DNA of 64,000 nucleotides from Eudorina sp. 2006-703-Eu-15 (Eukaryota; Chlorophyta; Chlorophyceae; Chlamydomonadales; Volvocaceae). Both the position numbers and the translations under genes were made by a program. The notes under the pieces were generated by a model. That model saw only the letters and a list, made by a program, of their open reading frames with translations. It did not search any database and was not told the origin of the DNA. The stretch spans positions 124,001 to 188,000 of the forward strand of contig BDSI01000071.1 of the NCBI GenBank assembly GCA_003117195.1. The letters are read 5' to 3'. Position 1 is the first letter of the stretch; every line of letters starts with the position of its first letter. Shown here in pieces: positions 36,801 to 47,700 of this stretch.

Positions 36801-39159
36801 TGCTGTGGCTCAAGAGCCGCAACAGCGAGGTGTGGTTGGACCGCCGCACCAACTACACGCGCTCCGCCGCCGTCATGTCCATGGTGGGTTACATCCTGGG
36901 CCTGGGCGACCGACACCCCTCCAACCTCATGCTCGACCGCTACAGTGGAAAGCTGCTGCACATCGACTTTGGGGACTGCTTCGAGGCGTCCATGAACCGC
37001 GATAAGTTCCCCGAGAAGGTGTGTGGGCGCAGCAGCAACCCCGGAGGGGGGAAACCGGATGGCGGGGCATCGGGGCGTTGGGGGTGGTCTGGAGGTGTGT
37101 GTGGGGGGGGAGGCGCGCAGGGGCTCGAGCGGAAAGAGCCCATATGCGCCCCAGGTTGTGCGGCGGGGCGATGCACGGGGCGCGCCGAGGGTACCGTAAT
37201 CTTCAGCATGTCGACTTTTCTGCTTGACGTCCTTAGGGACGGAGAGGGGCGTGAGTACGTGTATGTGGGTGTAGGTTTGTACGCCAAGCAGCCCCCCTTA
37301 GAGCCACACGACGCCGCAGATGCGTTGGGTTTTAACGTTGCTTGCGTACTCAGCTGTTGTTGTCGCGTCGCACGATTTTTGTTTCATTCATTCATCCTGT
37401 AAAACCTCTCTGGAGGTCGGTTGTTTCAGCACGCGAGGAGGATGTTAACCGGCTGGCTGCGCCCGGGCACTCGACCCGCCACCGCAGGTCCCCTTCCGCC
37501 TCACTCGCATGATGATCAAGGCCATGGAGGTCAGCGGCATCGAGGGCAACTTCCGGACCACGGTAAGCGGACCGTCGGCTGCCGCATACACACCCCCGCC
37601 TTCCGCCTCCAACTCCTATGGGGCGGTACCCCGCCACGGTACCGTCCGCCGAACGCGTTGCCTGAGCCCAGTCCTGCCCTTCATACCGGCGTTTATTGTG
37701 GCGCTTAATACGGCGTTTAATATGGCGTTTAATACGGCCTGGGCCTGGCAGTCGTACAGCATGTTGCCTTTGTTCTTGACAGCAGACCCACTGTCCTGAC
37801 AGCGCGCCCATGATCCGCGGGGGGGGGGTCGGGGAGGTACGATAGTGGGGGAGCGGTCGACGGGAGGAGCCGGAGGGCACACGGCGGCCGGCGGCACAGC
37901 GCCAGCACGCCGCCTGTCTCCCCCGTGCACCCACCGGCTGATCACCCGCTCTCTCATACGATTCCGTTGCGCCTCGTGGGGGGCCTCGGCCTCCCGCCGC
38001 AGTGCGAGAACGTGATGCGGGTGCTGCGGTCCAACAAGGAGTCCGTGACGGCCATGCTGGAGGCCTTCGTGCACGACCCGCTCATCAACTGGCGCCTGCT
38101 CAACACGACGGAGGCGGCCACGGAGGGCGCTCTGGGCCGCACGGGCGATGCGCACATCGATGCAGGTGGGGCAGTAGGGTGCCGGTACGCCTCGGAAGGA
38201 CGCGGGTCTGCCCTGCCTGCCCTGCCTGCCCTGGTGGGTGGGTGCCCCTCCGCGAGCTCTCGCCGCGGGGCGCGGTGGACCCGCTTGTGCGCATCGCGGC
38301 TAAGGGGGGCGGGGCGCATGGTGGACGTCCCGGAGGACTGCCTGCCTCGTCCTGGACCCGGTCTCAGCGTCTCAGGACGGTGCGATCTCGACCTGGTGGC
38401 GAGCGCCGGTGCTGTTTGCCGTGCGTCTGCCTGCCTCCCTGTCTGCCTCCCTCGTGCCAGGCGGACACCGACCCGGCGCGGGCACCGACCCGGGCGCCAT
38501 GCCGAGCCCTCCCCGTCGTGAGGCTCGCGAGAAGGAGCTCAAGGACGCGCTGGTGCAGCTGGGGGACGCCAACGAGGTGCGTCCCAGACCGGCACCAGGG
38601 GGGGGGGTGTCGCACGAGCTTTCTCATGGTCATAGGCGGGTCCACCTCCTTACAATCAACTTCGCGGACTTGGGTTACCACTCAATTGTTTCACGGTTTG
38701 GTCCTCTCCAATTTAAACGCACTTGAAACAAACAATCGCTCATCCCTTGTCCCGAGCGAGTAAGGGCCGTCTCGGGCCGTGTGCCACATCGGAGCCATCT
38801 GACGGCGCGGACCCTGTCCTCCCATCCGGTATTGAGCGAAGCCTGGCAACCGGGGGGGGCGCCCTGCGGTTCTGTGTCCTTGAGTTGTAGCTGCGTTGGG
38901 TACTGCCACAACAACACCGCACGTCGGGGCGCTTTCCGCGCCGGCCGTGCAGGTCCTCAACACCCGCGCCGTCGAGGTCATGAAGCGCATGTCGGACAAG
39001 CTGATGGGCCGCGACTACGCGCCCGAGCTGTCGGTGGGCGGCGGGGCGGGCGGCCTGGAGCCGGACAGCGTCGCGGCGCAGGTGCAGCGATTGATCCACA
39101 TGGCGGTCAACCACGAGAACCTGTGCCAGTCGTACATCGGCTGGTGTCCGTTCTGGTAG
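12954..39159 (+). CDS. TOR: Target of rapamycin (TOR) serine/threonine kinase, complete, 50 exons
   Basis: The spliced CDS sums to 7842 bases (2613 residues plus stop), close to human mTOR (2549). All exon phases agree and every intron is GT-AG. The start is ATG 12954 (MMLSGVGP...), the first ATG of the open frame. Order: HEAT solenoid (about 1-1330), FAT (about 1390-2060), FRB (about 2070-2170), PI3K-like kinase (about 2190-2500) and a FATC tail ending [11 protein letters not shown] is the catalytic subunit of TOR complex 1, which couples nutrients to protein synthesis, lipid metabolism and autophagy. Exon coordinates are given in the five domain entries. Introns range from about 150 to 570 bases and carry dispersed and tandem repeats. 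The gene is single copy in the window, with no frameshift or missing catalytic residue. Confidence 0.98.
15622..15658. repeat. Interstitial telomere-like tract in TOR intron 6
   Basis: TAGGGTTTAG, a short spacer, then CTAAACCCTAAACCCTAGG: TTTAGGG-type units facing each other and able to form a hairpin. The intron is 15494-15853. Confidence 0.8.
18755..18835. repeat. (ATC)n/(AGC)n trinucleotide tract
   Basis: CATCATCAGCATCATC-type sequence followed by CAGCAGCAGCAGCAG, within TOR intron 12. Confidence 0.9.
20434..20464 (+). repeat. Family B copy, donor side
   Basis: AGCAAAACCAAACCCTAGAA, then ACGAACCCGG, 30 bases after the donor of TOR exon 15 and directly before the GGGGCA array. Confidence 0.55.
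20465..20581. repeat. (GGGGCA)n hexanucleotide array
   Basis: About 19 exact tandem hexamers in TOR intron 15. The sense strand is G-rich and has G-quadruplex potential. Confidence 0.97.
22822..22860 (+). repeat. Family B copy, donor side (diverged)
   Basis: GTGGAGCGGGTTGAAAAGAA, then ACAGCCCAGACACAC, 10 bases after the donor of TOR exon 19. It matches the copy at 9583. Confidence 0.45.
23445..23503 (+). repeat. Family B copy, donor side
   Basis: GTGGTGTAAAATTGAAAAAA, then ATAAACCCGAGAACGAACCCGG, about 70 bases after the donor of TOR exon 20. Confidence 0.6.
23992..24042. repeat. 10-bp tandem repeat
   Basis: Five copies of GGCTTGGATA in TOR intron 21. Confidence 0.95.
25238..25295 (+). repeat. 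Family B copy, donor side
   Basis: GGAGGTTGAACAACAAGGAA, then AGGGACAAGCCCAGAACGAATTCGG, 10 bases after the donor of TOR exon 24. Confidence 0.5.
25358..25377 (+). repeat. Interstitial telomere-like tract in TOR intron 24
   Basis: TTAGGGTTTAGGGTTTTAG: one TTTAGGG and one TTTTAGGG-type unit. Confidence 0.75.
28311..28341. repeat. (GCCT)n microsatellite
   Basis: About seven GCCT units in TOR intron 30. Confidence 0.9.
30024..30073 (-). repeat. Intronic dispersed repeat family A, acceptor-side copy
   Basis: CTCTGGCAGCAGCGCAGTTT, then GAAAATGTCTACCAATTTCCTATACCC, 24 bases before the acceptor of TOR exon 34. It is nearly identical to the copy at 3068 in a different gene 27 kb away. Confidence 0.85.
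31844..31877. repeat. CACCT/CACCG tandem pentamers
   Basis: About seven pentamers in TOR intron 36, before the acceptor of exon 37. Confidence 0.85.
32985..34664 (+). other. TOR: TOR exons 39-42: FRB (FKBP12-rapamycin binding) domain
   Basis: Exons: end of 32985-33162, then 33595-33740, 34158-34223, 34560-34664. It starts at [10 protein letters not shown] and runs through [10 protein letters not shown] and YGRELSEAYEW to [12 protein letters not shown]. The residues that contact rapamycin in human mTOR (Ser2035, Phe2039, Trp2101, Phe2108) are matched here by Ser2087, Phe2091, Trp2154 and Phe2161. Confidence 0.95.
33767..33801 (+). repeat. Intronic dispersed repeat family A, donor-side copy
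   Basis: GGGATTGGAAATAGGTAGAC, then ATTCAAACTGCGCTGGG, 27 bases after the donor of TOR exon 40. Confidence 0.75.
36293..36320 (-). repeat. Intronic dispersed repeat family A, acceptor-side copy (core only)
   Basis: TTATGTCTACCAATTTCCTA, then TACCCC, 26 bases before the acceptor of TOR exon 45. It runs straight into the pyrimidine tract. Confidence 0.75.
36678..36761. repeat. 21-bp tandem repeat
   Basis: Four copies of CTGCCACTCGGCCCCTACGTT in TOR intron 45, ending about 40 bases before the exon that encodes the catalytic loop. Confidence 0.95.
38953..39159 (+). other. TOR: TOR exon 50: FATC domain and stop
   Basis: Final exon, beginning [22 protein letters not shown] and ending [15 protein letters not shown] then TAG at 39157-39159. 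The tail is nearly identical to other TORs, including the redox-sensitive Cys pair and terminal Trp. Confidence 0.98.
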
Positions 39160-40715
39160 AAGGCGCCTGGCCTGGCCTGGCCTGGCCTGGCCTGGCCTGG
39201 CCCGCCTACAGCGACCCACCCGGGCTGCAGGGGGCCGGGGGCAAGTCTGGAGGCGCACCACCTCGCCGGCAAGAGGAGGGCTGCGGGGTGGTGCTCGAGA
39301 GTGCGCCTCGCATGTGGGATGCCGCGAGGCATGGGGGCCGAACAGGTGCAGTGCCAGGTCCAGGGCCAAGCAGAGGCCCTGTGATGCGTTTCGGAAGGGT
39401 GTTGCGGTGGCGGCCGACCAAAGATGCTGAGTCTTTGAGTGTTACTCCCTTGGACGGACCTTGGATGGCCTCCGACGGTTTCGCTGTTGTGGGACACGAT
39501 TGACGGGATGTGAACGGGTCGCTTGCCGGCAGCAAACAGGCGCAGGTGTCAGAACATCAAGGCTGTTTGTCACGCTGCCGCTCTGTGCCATCTGCAGTGC
39601 ACCGTGCCAGGGAAGATTAGGACGAGATCACAGTAGCAGAATGGTAGGGCTGGTCTTGACGCAAGTGTGATGAGGCATAGATTGTTGTGTGATATGGTTT
39701 TCGCCTCAGGATATTATATTGTACGGGTTGTGAGAAGCGAGTCCCAACGTGCATGGAGCTGGATAGTGCGGGCGCTGTCAGATGTGCGTGGATTGAAGTG
39801 CACATCCCAGTCGGACAATACGCTTGCCGTGCCTGCAAGTGATGGTTATCACAAAGAGGCATCCGAGCCATCATCTAATTATCTTGCCCATCTGTAATGG
39901 ATCTGAAGCCAGGGATGTCGTTTTGTGCGATAGGGCGTGACAGCGCATCCTCCCCGTTGGGATATGAAGGCTCAAGGCGTTCGACCCAAGCCGTTGGGTA
40001 TCTGCGAGACTCGCATTCGAGCAGGATAGTGCCCCTTGGCATACGGAAGTGTGCCCTCTTGAGCATCCACAGAGCTCCGCGCCATGCCTGGACGTTGGGA
40101 GTGCCGTACAAGGCACCAGAGTGAGACCGAAGCACGGGCTCGATCCAATGCTCAGACGAGATAAGCGTCCAAAACTTTAAGGCACCGAAGCGTCGGGAGC
40201 CTTTTGACAGACCGCCACTCTACCATCGAGACTTCGCCGAACCAGCTCCGACCATCGTCCGGCGCAAAGCCTTAAAACTGCATGTCCTTAGACATATTTT
40301 GACATCTACCATACTATGCTAAAAAGCTGTGCCGGTCCGTGGGTCCTACCAAACGGAAACTGCTGATTAAACGACAGCTGTATTGTACGGATGCGAACGT
40401 ACGGATAGAGCGCGCAACCTGTCAGGGACGCTCTACAGTTGGCGCTGTGCCTCAATGATAGTGTCGCCGAGTAGCGAATGCTTGTCGATACATAAAACGT
40501 TTAACTGCTGATCTGTGCCAGTCTGAAAAACAAACTGTGCTGTTGAACATCAATTAGCAAAATTTAGATCATCTTCTGTACATTATAGAATATCACTTGA
40601 ACTCAGTAGTTTACACCACACTGGTAGCGCATACTCGAACAAAAGGGCGCCGACCTGCCCGCGAGCTACCTCGCCTTCAGCTCTGTAAAGTATTGAAGCG
40701 CAGTTGGGCGTCAGA
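39160..40715. other. TOR 3' flank and ceramide synthase upstream region
   Basis: A GGCCT pentamer array follows the TOR stop (39166-39200). A candidate TOR polyadenylation signal, TGTAA, is at 39893-39897. From about 40.3 kb the sequence becomes AT-rich, consistent with the ceramide synthase promoter and leader. No other gene was seen. Confidence 0.6.
39893..39897 (+). terminator. Candidate TGTAA polyadenylation signal for TOR
   Basis: TGTAA is the usual polyadenylation signal of chlamydomonadalean algae. This copy lies about 735 bases after the TOR stop, a normal 3' UTR length for the group. It was assigned by motif and position only. Confidence 0.4.
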
Positions 40716-42291
40716 ATGAGCGCGGTGGACACGGGAACTCAGCTACAGCTTGATAAACTATCTCCGCTTGGGCACTGGATCTATGACACTGGCGTGAATT
40801 ACAATCTATGTAATAGGACGCTGACGGCCCTGAATGTGGAGCCAGAAGCCGACGTGGCGTACCTGTTGGGGAATCGCTACCTGGACTTTTCGCTTTGCAT
40901 TCTGTTCGCGTTCCTTTTCCCGCTCGTCAGAGGGATCCTGACACGATTCGTCTTCGAGGTGGGTGCTGTGGGATTTATGTCGACTGTCCGGAGTTTTACA
41001 TAAGCCCATGAAGCCACGGATGCGCCCCAGATACCTAGCGAAACCCATGCCTGTCCGCTGCACATGTGTTTTGGACCTGGGATGGGTTGCTTTGGGACCT
41101 GCACATAAGATCCGTGTAACTTACGCAGCGGAGTGGATGAGCTCCATCCAACCAAACCTTGTCCGGATGACCCCTCCCTGGCGGTTACCTAGCCATGGGG
41201 CAGGTGGGCGATTTACGGTGGCGACCCCAAGAAGACGGACGTGAAGGTGGATGCGGTTAAGCTGCGGAAGTGGAACGAGTCCTGCTGGAAGATGACTATT
41301 TACATCGCGTTTACCACATTGGCATTCGCCGTCTGCTGGGGAGAGGTAAGCCAGGAACACCAAGTAGGGGGTAATGCACAGATGCGTCCGTGCCGCATGT
41401 ATCACCCATCCCTTGCACGAGTGTGATACATGCGCCCTTGGCAGGTACCTTTCGTCGCGTTAAGGAATACGTTGCCTTGGACATGCAGGTGTGGTTTACG
41501 GACAGCCGTTACTGGTGGTTGGGTTGCACACGGTTCCCGCCCTGCAACCTGCCCGTGTCTCGGGGCGTGCTGCTTTTCTACTGCGCCGAGACGGGCTTTT
41601 ACCTGCAAGCCATCCACTTCTTGGCAGTGTACGAGGTGCGTAAAGGCCAGCACATGCGGTGATAAAATCCGGCTAACCCATATGTCTTTGTTTGTGGTAA
41701 TGGTGGATGTGAAGGCAACGTTCCTTGGTGGTACAAACAGTTGCTCCATCTTGTGGTAGTGGGGGGCTGAGGTCTTGGCAACGCTTGACGGGCCCTTTTG
41801 CTGCTGTCCTTGTGCAGGAGCGACGGAAGGACTGGCTTGAAAGCATGATTCACCACGTCGTGACATCGGGTCTGCTCTTCTACTCGTACGCGGTCAACTT
41901 CACCCGTGTCGGCGTGGTCGTGATCCTCATTCACGACATCTCGGATATCTTCCTGGAGATGGCCAAGCTCGCGCGCTATGCGGACCGTGACGAAATCGGC
42001 ATGCCCGCGTTCATCGTGTTCTTCCTGTCGTGGATCGTTTGCCGAGTCATAATATTCCCGGCATTCGTTATTCGGTCGACACTCTTTGAGCCCGTCGTGC
42101 TGGTGGCTGCATATCTGGGCATCGAGCCCCGACCTCACTGGGAAATCTTCAATGGGTTACTGATGGTACTGTTTGTCTTGCACCTGTACTGGACGGTGCT
42201 CATTTTCCAGGTGATTCGGCGGCAATTTACGCACGGGCAGATGACGGATATTCGTGAAAAGTCAGAGCAGCTAGCAGCCGATGACGACTGA
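40716..42291 (+). CDS. Ceramide synthase, LAG1/LOH family (TLC domain)
   Basis: Exons: 40716-40958 (ATG, MSAVDTGTQLQL...), about 41204-41345, 41489-41635, 41818-42291 (stop TGA), about 334 residues. It is an ER multi-pass acyl-CoA-dependent ceramide synthase. Membrane segments include FSLCILFAFLFPLV, MTIYIAFTTLAFAVCW, VLLFYCAETGFYLQAIHFL, IVFFLSWIVCRVIIF and LLMVLFVLHLYWTVLIF. The Lag1p motif is intact: the His pair in MIHHVVTSGLLFYSY and the acidic HDISDIFLEMAKLARY. WFTDSRYWW is the expected lumenal segment. Exon 1 ends in phase 0 (FVFE), but exon 2 (WAIYGGDPKKTDVKV...) needs two carried bases, so a microexon or alternative junction in 40959-41203 is unresolved. It directly follows TOR on the same strand and is convergent with the PIP kinase gene. 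Confidence 0.93.
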
Positions 42292-43100
42292 GGCAACGCG
42301 GAGTTGTCGAAGATCGGTTAAGTGGTCCGCTATGGCAGTGGTAAAGTAGCGCGTTCAGCACGCGGTTAGTGGACGGCCGTGATGTGACGTTGGTTGGTTT
42401 CATGCACGCCAATTGGTTGGTCGGGACTGAACAGTGCCTCACCTCGGACCTGCGGGTCTTCACATGAAATGTGAGCCTCAGGGATTGCTGGGTTCGTAGA
42501 TGTCATTCGAAGGGTGACTGCTCACCGCTCGATGATGCACATACATGTCCCCACACGCCGTGCCAGGCACCCACACGCCGTCCCAGGCGCCCACACACTT
42601 TGGTACCAAACAGCACTCTTGCCGACGTCCATATCAACCGCCATGACATTGTCCTTCGTCTAGGGTTGTCCCGTGCCGATCCGCGAACGGCCACCTCACA
42701 AACTCCGCATCATCCATCCCAGCGGCCCGTCTCTTCACTTGCAGATGTCATTGAAAAATCAATAGATAAGCATTAGCCTAAATCGTCGTCGTACTAGTAG
42801 CTGCACGTTAGCCGCCAAACACGCCCGGCCTCCCGAGGGGAATACCACAAGAATGCCAGTGGCCGAGAATCAAACCTCCTGCGCGCACTGCCTCCACCAC
42901 TCACATCGCGTTCATCCTCGTACAAGCACAGTACACAGAATAACCCCCTCAGTTAGTCATACACAGAATAACCGATAACCTGCGGTTTGGACAATATAAG
43001 ACTGCTCTGCTTCTTGGGGCAGTTCCTGTCTACGACTATGTGGTTACGCGACTGCTATGTGATCACCCTCAGAGGGAAGCTCTTAGCTACGGAAGCACAT
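42292..43100. other. Intergenic region between convergent genes
   Basis: It holds the 3' flanks of ceramide synthase and the PIP kinase. No gene, tRNA or clear TGTAA signal was found. Confidence 0.6.
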
Positions 43101-44731
43101 TCAAACGCCCCGGTGTTCGGACTCCCGCTCCTCGTCAATGGTGTGCACCCCCACACCCACGGTGTGCAAGCCGTACGTGCTGCCCTGCAAGGGCGGCAAG
43201 CCAAGGCCCCTGGCTGCGCCGCTGTCCACGCTCAGGAATACCGACGACTTGAGGAAGTCCGCGAACCGGATGCTGTACAGCTTGGGGGGTGCGACCGAGA
43301 TGGCTTGCGGGTCGTGCGTGAAGGTCTTCACAGTTCGCTCTAACACCTGCCGGATGGACAAACAGCGAGTTGCGAGCAGCTTTCTCGCATTGCGAAGCAG
43401 TGGCGACCGCAACACAAAAGACATATCGCATCAGGCATCACCATCAGAATGCACACAGAGCTTCGTTCCGCACAAGGGAATCCGCTGTTGCCGGTATCTG
43501 ACCAGTGCAGTAATGCGATGCTGCCAACGCACCTTCCGAACGTTCCACTCCTGCAGGATGTCAATAATCCCAAAGCACAGCACCACGTCCTCCGGGGGCA
43601 GGTCACCCCGCTGCGCCGGCAGGGTTCAGAGCAGGGGCCGAGTGTGAGGTCTAAGATCCCTAAGCGACATTCATGCACAGGGTAGGACCCAGTCCGCCTC
43701 TCCGAGTACGCCTGCACCTATAGCCCTGATATGCATCATGCAACGTTCCAAAATCCAAGTGACTGGTCGGTCACGGCCATTCACTTCTTCGGTATCGCGC
43801 TCGGCTACTCTGCCCCACCCTGTGGACGGCTATCGCCCTCATCTGGTAGCCCATGCACGCAGGTTGCTTGGCCGCCGGCGACATTTCCTCTCCGTCGTCA
43901 TCCGAGCCCTGCTGCTCGTCAGCCTCCTCCACCCGCGGCATCGAGTCCGGACCGTGACGTCGCGACGCAAGTGCCTTGAGCACCGTTGCGGGGCCGTCGT
44001 ACACCTGAAAGCCGCAGGCGGGCGCGCATGCACTTCCTGAGGTCGAATGCCTTCCTGGACGCCGAAACGCACTGCCTGCCTGACGGCTTGCGCATCACCC
44101 GCTGTCATCGCTGTCGCTGTCAGATGAGTACGGCTGCGGCGAAAGGCCAGCAAACCGCTGAAGACAGCGAGACGCACAGGATGCTCGCAACCTTGTGATC
44201 GCAAGCGGCCAACCTTTACCCACCCCGCACGCCGCACCTTGTACGCTTTCTTCGTGCGCTTCATCTTGTCGCCAAGGATGCGGAGCTTGACCAGGTCTAG
44301 GATGTCCTGGATGCGCTGCTCGCTGTACCCCAGGTCCCGCATGCGCTTCTCGTACAGGTCCATCTGCTTCTCCACCTCTGCAAGGCAGTCAGAGCCAGTC
44401 ACAGATCAGATCACGACGAGGATGTGTGTGTGTATGTGTATGTGTGTGTGTGTGTGAATCGTTACATATCTGCCGGGCCGACGCTGGCCGGGGGCGCTAA
44501 CCCGCCCCATACGGGAGACCGCCGAAGCACTCTCCCAGAGAACTGGGAGAGGGGCGAGGAGACACAGCACGGGACCACAAGGGTGCCGTGCACCCGGGGC
44601 CTCTAGCCCCATCTAAAACGCGCCACGAGGTCAGGCACCAAGCCAGCCTGCCCTTATAAAGCCGAGCACGGGGCCAACTCAAACAAAACCCCTTCACACG
44701 TGTGTGTTTAGAATTGCAACCCGCCCGCCCG

Positions 44732-44765
<34 letters not shown>

Positions 44766-47700
44766 TCTCTCACGCAACACACGCAGGAGCCATGCGAAGA
44801 GGATGGAGAGCATTGCGATCGGAAATACTTGGACGCGCACACGCAGGCCGCGGGGCAGCCCGTGATGCGGAAAGACGTGCTCCGCCGGCGCCCAGCACCA
44901 CCCCTGCCCGCCCATGCCAGCGACGGCCTTCACGCCCCCATGTCTCACCCACGCGGTCCGAAAACAGGTCAAAGTTGCGGACGTGATCACCGTCCGGGTC
45001 TTCTCCACTCGCGCCCGCAACTCGGGCACCAAGCCCCAGGGCGCCCGGAGACTGCGGCTGCGCGCTGACCACAGGGCGCGGCGGCGATACGCGCGGACCT
45101 GCGGTTGCGCGACAAGGATTCCCCCGACGGCAAGGATTCCGCCCGGGTTCGTTCATGGATTTGGGTTTAGGGTTTTCTCATTGTATACCAGCACACGAAC
45201 GGAGGAGCCCTGGGATGGCGCAAGGCTGCAGCACATATCCGTCACATGCGGTACACGCAGCGGCCGTACAGCAAGCACGCCTTTCACTTGCAGGTGTGCG
45301 AAGAGAACAGTCAAACGTTGGTACGACGTCGCTGTCGCAACCCTACCAGCGCACCTGGCAGTTCGTCCCCGTCCGTGGAGTCGTGCGAGCTCATGGACTG
45401 GAGGGCTACAGGCTGCTGCTGGGAGCCCGCCGCGCCCGTCCCAGGAGCGGCCGCTGTCGCCGCCGCATTGCCGCTTGGGCTGTCGCCGCCTGCACGCCCC
45501 GCTCCCGGTGCTGTCCCCGCCACCAGCAGCCTCTGCGGCTGCTGCCCATCAGGCAGCAGCTGCTGCGTTATTGAGCTTTCGTTCTCCTGCGACACGCGCA
45601 TGCGGTTGCAAAAGTGTATCCCCAGCAGCAGGCTGTAGTCCATGACCTCCAATTTTCGGAGGAACTCGGCGTCCGAGCTGATCTGCCGCACCAGCGCCGC
45701 GTGCGAGGCGGGATCCAGGAAGAACTGCGCCAGGGGGGGACGGCATGGCATGGCATGGCATGGCATGACAGCAGAAAGCATCATGCGCATGAGGGTGGGA
45801 TCGTGGCGTGCACATTGCCGGCAAGGAGTACAACTCATCACATGGGCGAACATCGCAGGTGGATCGAGTGAGCGCACTTATTACGGCAAGCAAGAATGGA
45901 ATGGCGTCCGTGCGGATCTGTGCGATCCTGTAAACGGCGGCCCGCGGTCGCGTACTGCCCCCTGAGGCGAGATGTGCACATGAAGCCCCCCCCGGCCAAC
46001 AGCGGGAGAGCCTGCCTCGGATTCCACCCCGGCCCTCCCCCACCTGCATGTCCAGGTCAAGGTCCTTGAAGATGGTCTTCGAGTCGTTGCCGTCAACATT
46101 GGGTCCCGTGGTGCGGCCGTCCGTGCTGCCCTTCAGGTCAAACTTCTTATGAATCTGGGGGGGCGCAGTCAAGATGAGGCAAAGCAGCATATGTCACAGT
46201 GAGCGTTGCGGCAAGCACCCCCTGGCATTTGTGTTGGAGTCTGCGACCTCTTCTGCCTGCCCAAACTTTGCAGCTGACGCGGACGCGACCCAATGCCATC
46301 ACGCATCACCGCGGACGGGGTGCTGCACCGCCGCGGTATCCATCCGCCCGCGCGCTTACCTGCAAGTCCGTGTTGAACATGTTGTGCATCACCACGAATC
46401 TGACCGTGCGGCCGTGCAGCTGCTTCACGCCGTGCACTCCGAAGAAGCGGATCACGAGGTTCTGGGGCTGTGTCTCCATGTACCTGCGGGGGGTGGGTGG
46501 GTAAAGGCATCCGATGGCATCGGACCGATGCACTAGAGCTCTGCCGCTCAGCCAGGATGCCGATTGCACTTGGCGGGCTGGAGGCACCCCAAGAATCCAT
46601 GAGAGACATTGCGCCCTTCGGGTCTCAGTTGCCTCTGTTCGCCCGGGATTAGTTGTTCTCCGCAACAGGGTGGTCAGCATGCTCAGGATATGCCGATGAC
46701 GAACAAGACGTGCTGCCCTGCACAGCAACGCCTTGCTGCACGGGGTGTCAGCCGCCGCACCGCGCCGCGCCGCTACAGCGCAGAGGCATTCAGACTATCG
46801 GCTCCGCTTGTGGACGGCGGGAGGTCTGTCCCCACTCGCGAGTTCTCAAGATGTTGGGAACTGCACACACATATCCTTGCCATCGCCTGCCCTTACTTTC
46901 CGCCTTCCCCAAGTTTGCCCACATGAACCTACTGGCCGTCTTCGTTTCATTCCGCTCCGCTGGCTTTCATTACCTCATGTACGCAGGTCTTTAATTGTCC
47001 GGATGCGTCGGTTCCGTGCGTTATCCTTAAGTTGATTCGCGCTTGCACTGCACACCGGTAGTGGCGCGGTCGTGTTTTGTTCAGCCTGCCGCTTGCACTT
47101 TTCGCCGACGCTTTGGTAAGGGTACATGGTAAGGATTATTTGCCCCTAGGTGGTTCGGGCGGGTCTCTCGCTCCACACACGAAACCCGCTCTTACTTGTA
47201 ATATTGAGGCAGTAAGTCTAGGAGCGTCCGGATCTCCGTCTTGCGCATGGTCTTGACCAGGAAGCGCTCGTCATCCGACAGGAAGAACATGCAACCCGAC
47301 TTCCCGGGCGAGTTCAGCTGCCAGAGGGCACTGCTGCCACCCAGCGACAGCATGTAGTCGGCGTCCGCGATGCCGTACATGTTGCGAAGGTTGCGGAACA
47401 CCCGTGGCGCGTAGTCCTTCCACTTGAAGTCTCCCGCCGGGTGCGCCGGGGTCTGCTTGCTGCGCGCAGTCACGGGACGCAGGCAATCACATGGCCCAAC
47501 ATGGTCCCTTGGTCCTCCTATGTTTGGCATGGCTTGAACAGAAACAACATCGGCAGTAAATCCATCTGGGTCAGCGGACTCGACATCAACAACTTGCAGC
47601 AATTCCGGTACCTGCAACCACTGGTAATGCAGCCCTTACCTTCCCGTGCTGGGAAAGAACACCTTGACCTTCTCCGTGAAGTCGGACGGCTTCAGGACGT

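Larger units (their letters stand above)
34933..38576 (+). other. TOR: TOR exons 43-49: PI3K-like kinase domain and C-terminal linker
   Basis: Exons: 34933-35091, 35588-35787, 36347-36488, 36800-37018, 37488-37562, 38003-38165, 38461-38576. Substrate and ATP region: [19 protein letters not shown]-binding Lys2240 in [15 protein letters not shown]. Catalytic loop [13 protein letters not shown] (Asp2391, Asn2396). Metal-binding HIDFGD (Asp2410). Activation segment runs to [13 protein letters not shown]. Exons 48-49 encode a short Pro/Gly/Ala-rich linker before FATC. The AKT/S6K phosphosites known from the mammalian linker are not evident. Confidence 0.96.

Noticed and set aside
40131..40260. Possible minus-strand tRNA (TGGTAGAGTGG resembles an A box)
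   Set aside because: No acceptable B box at the right distance and no acceptor stem could be paired.
42860..42945. GGTTTGATTCT-like B box on the minus strand
   Set aside because: The T stem has a mismatch and no cloverleaf could be drawn.
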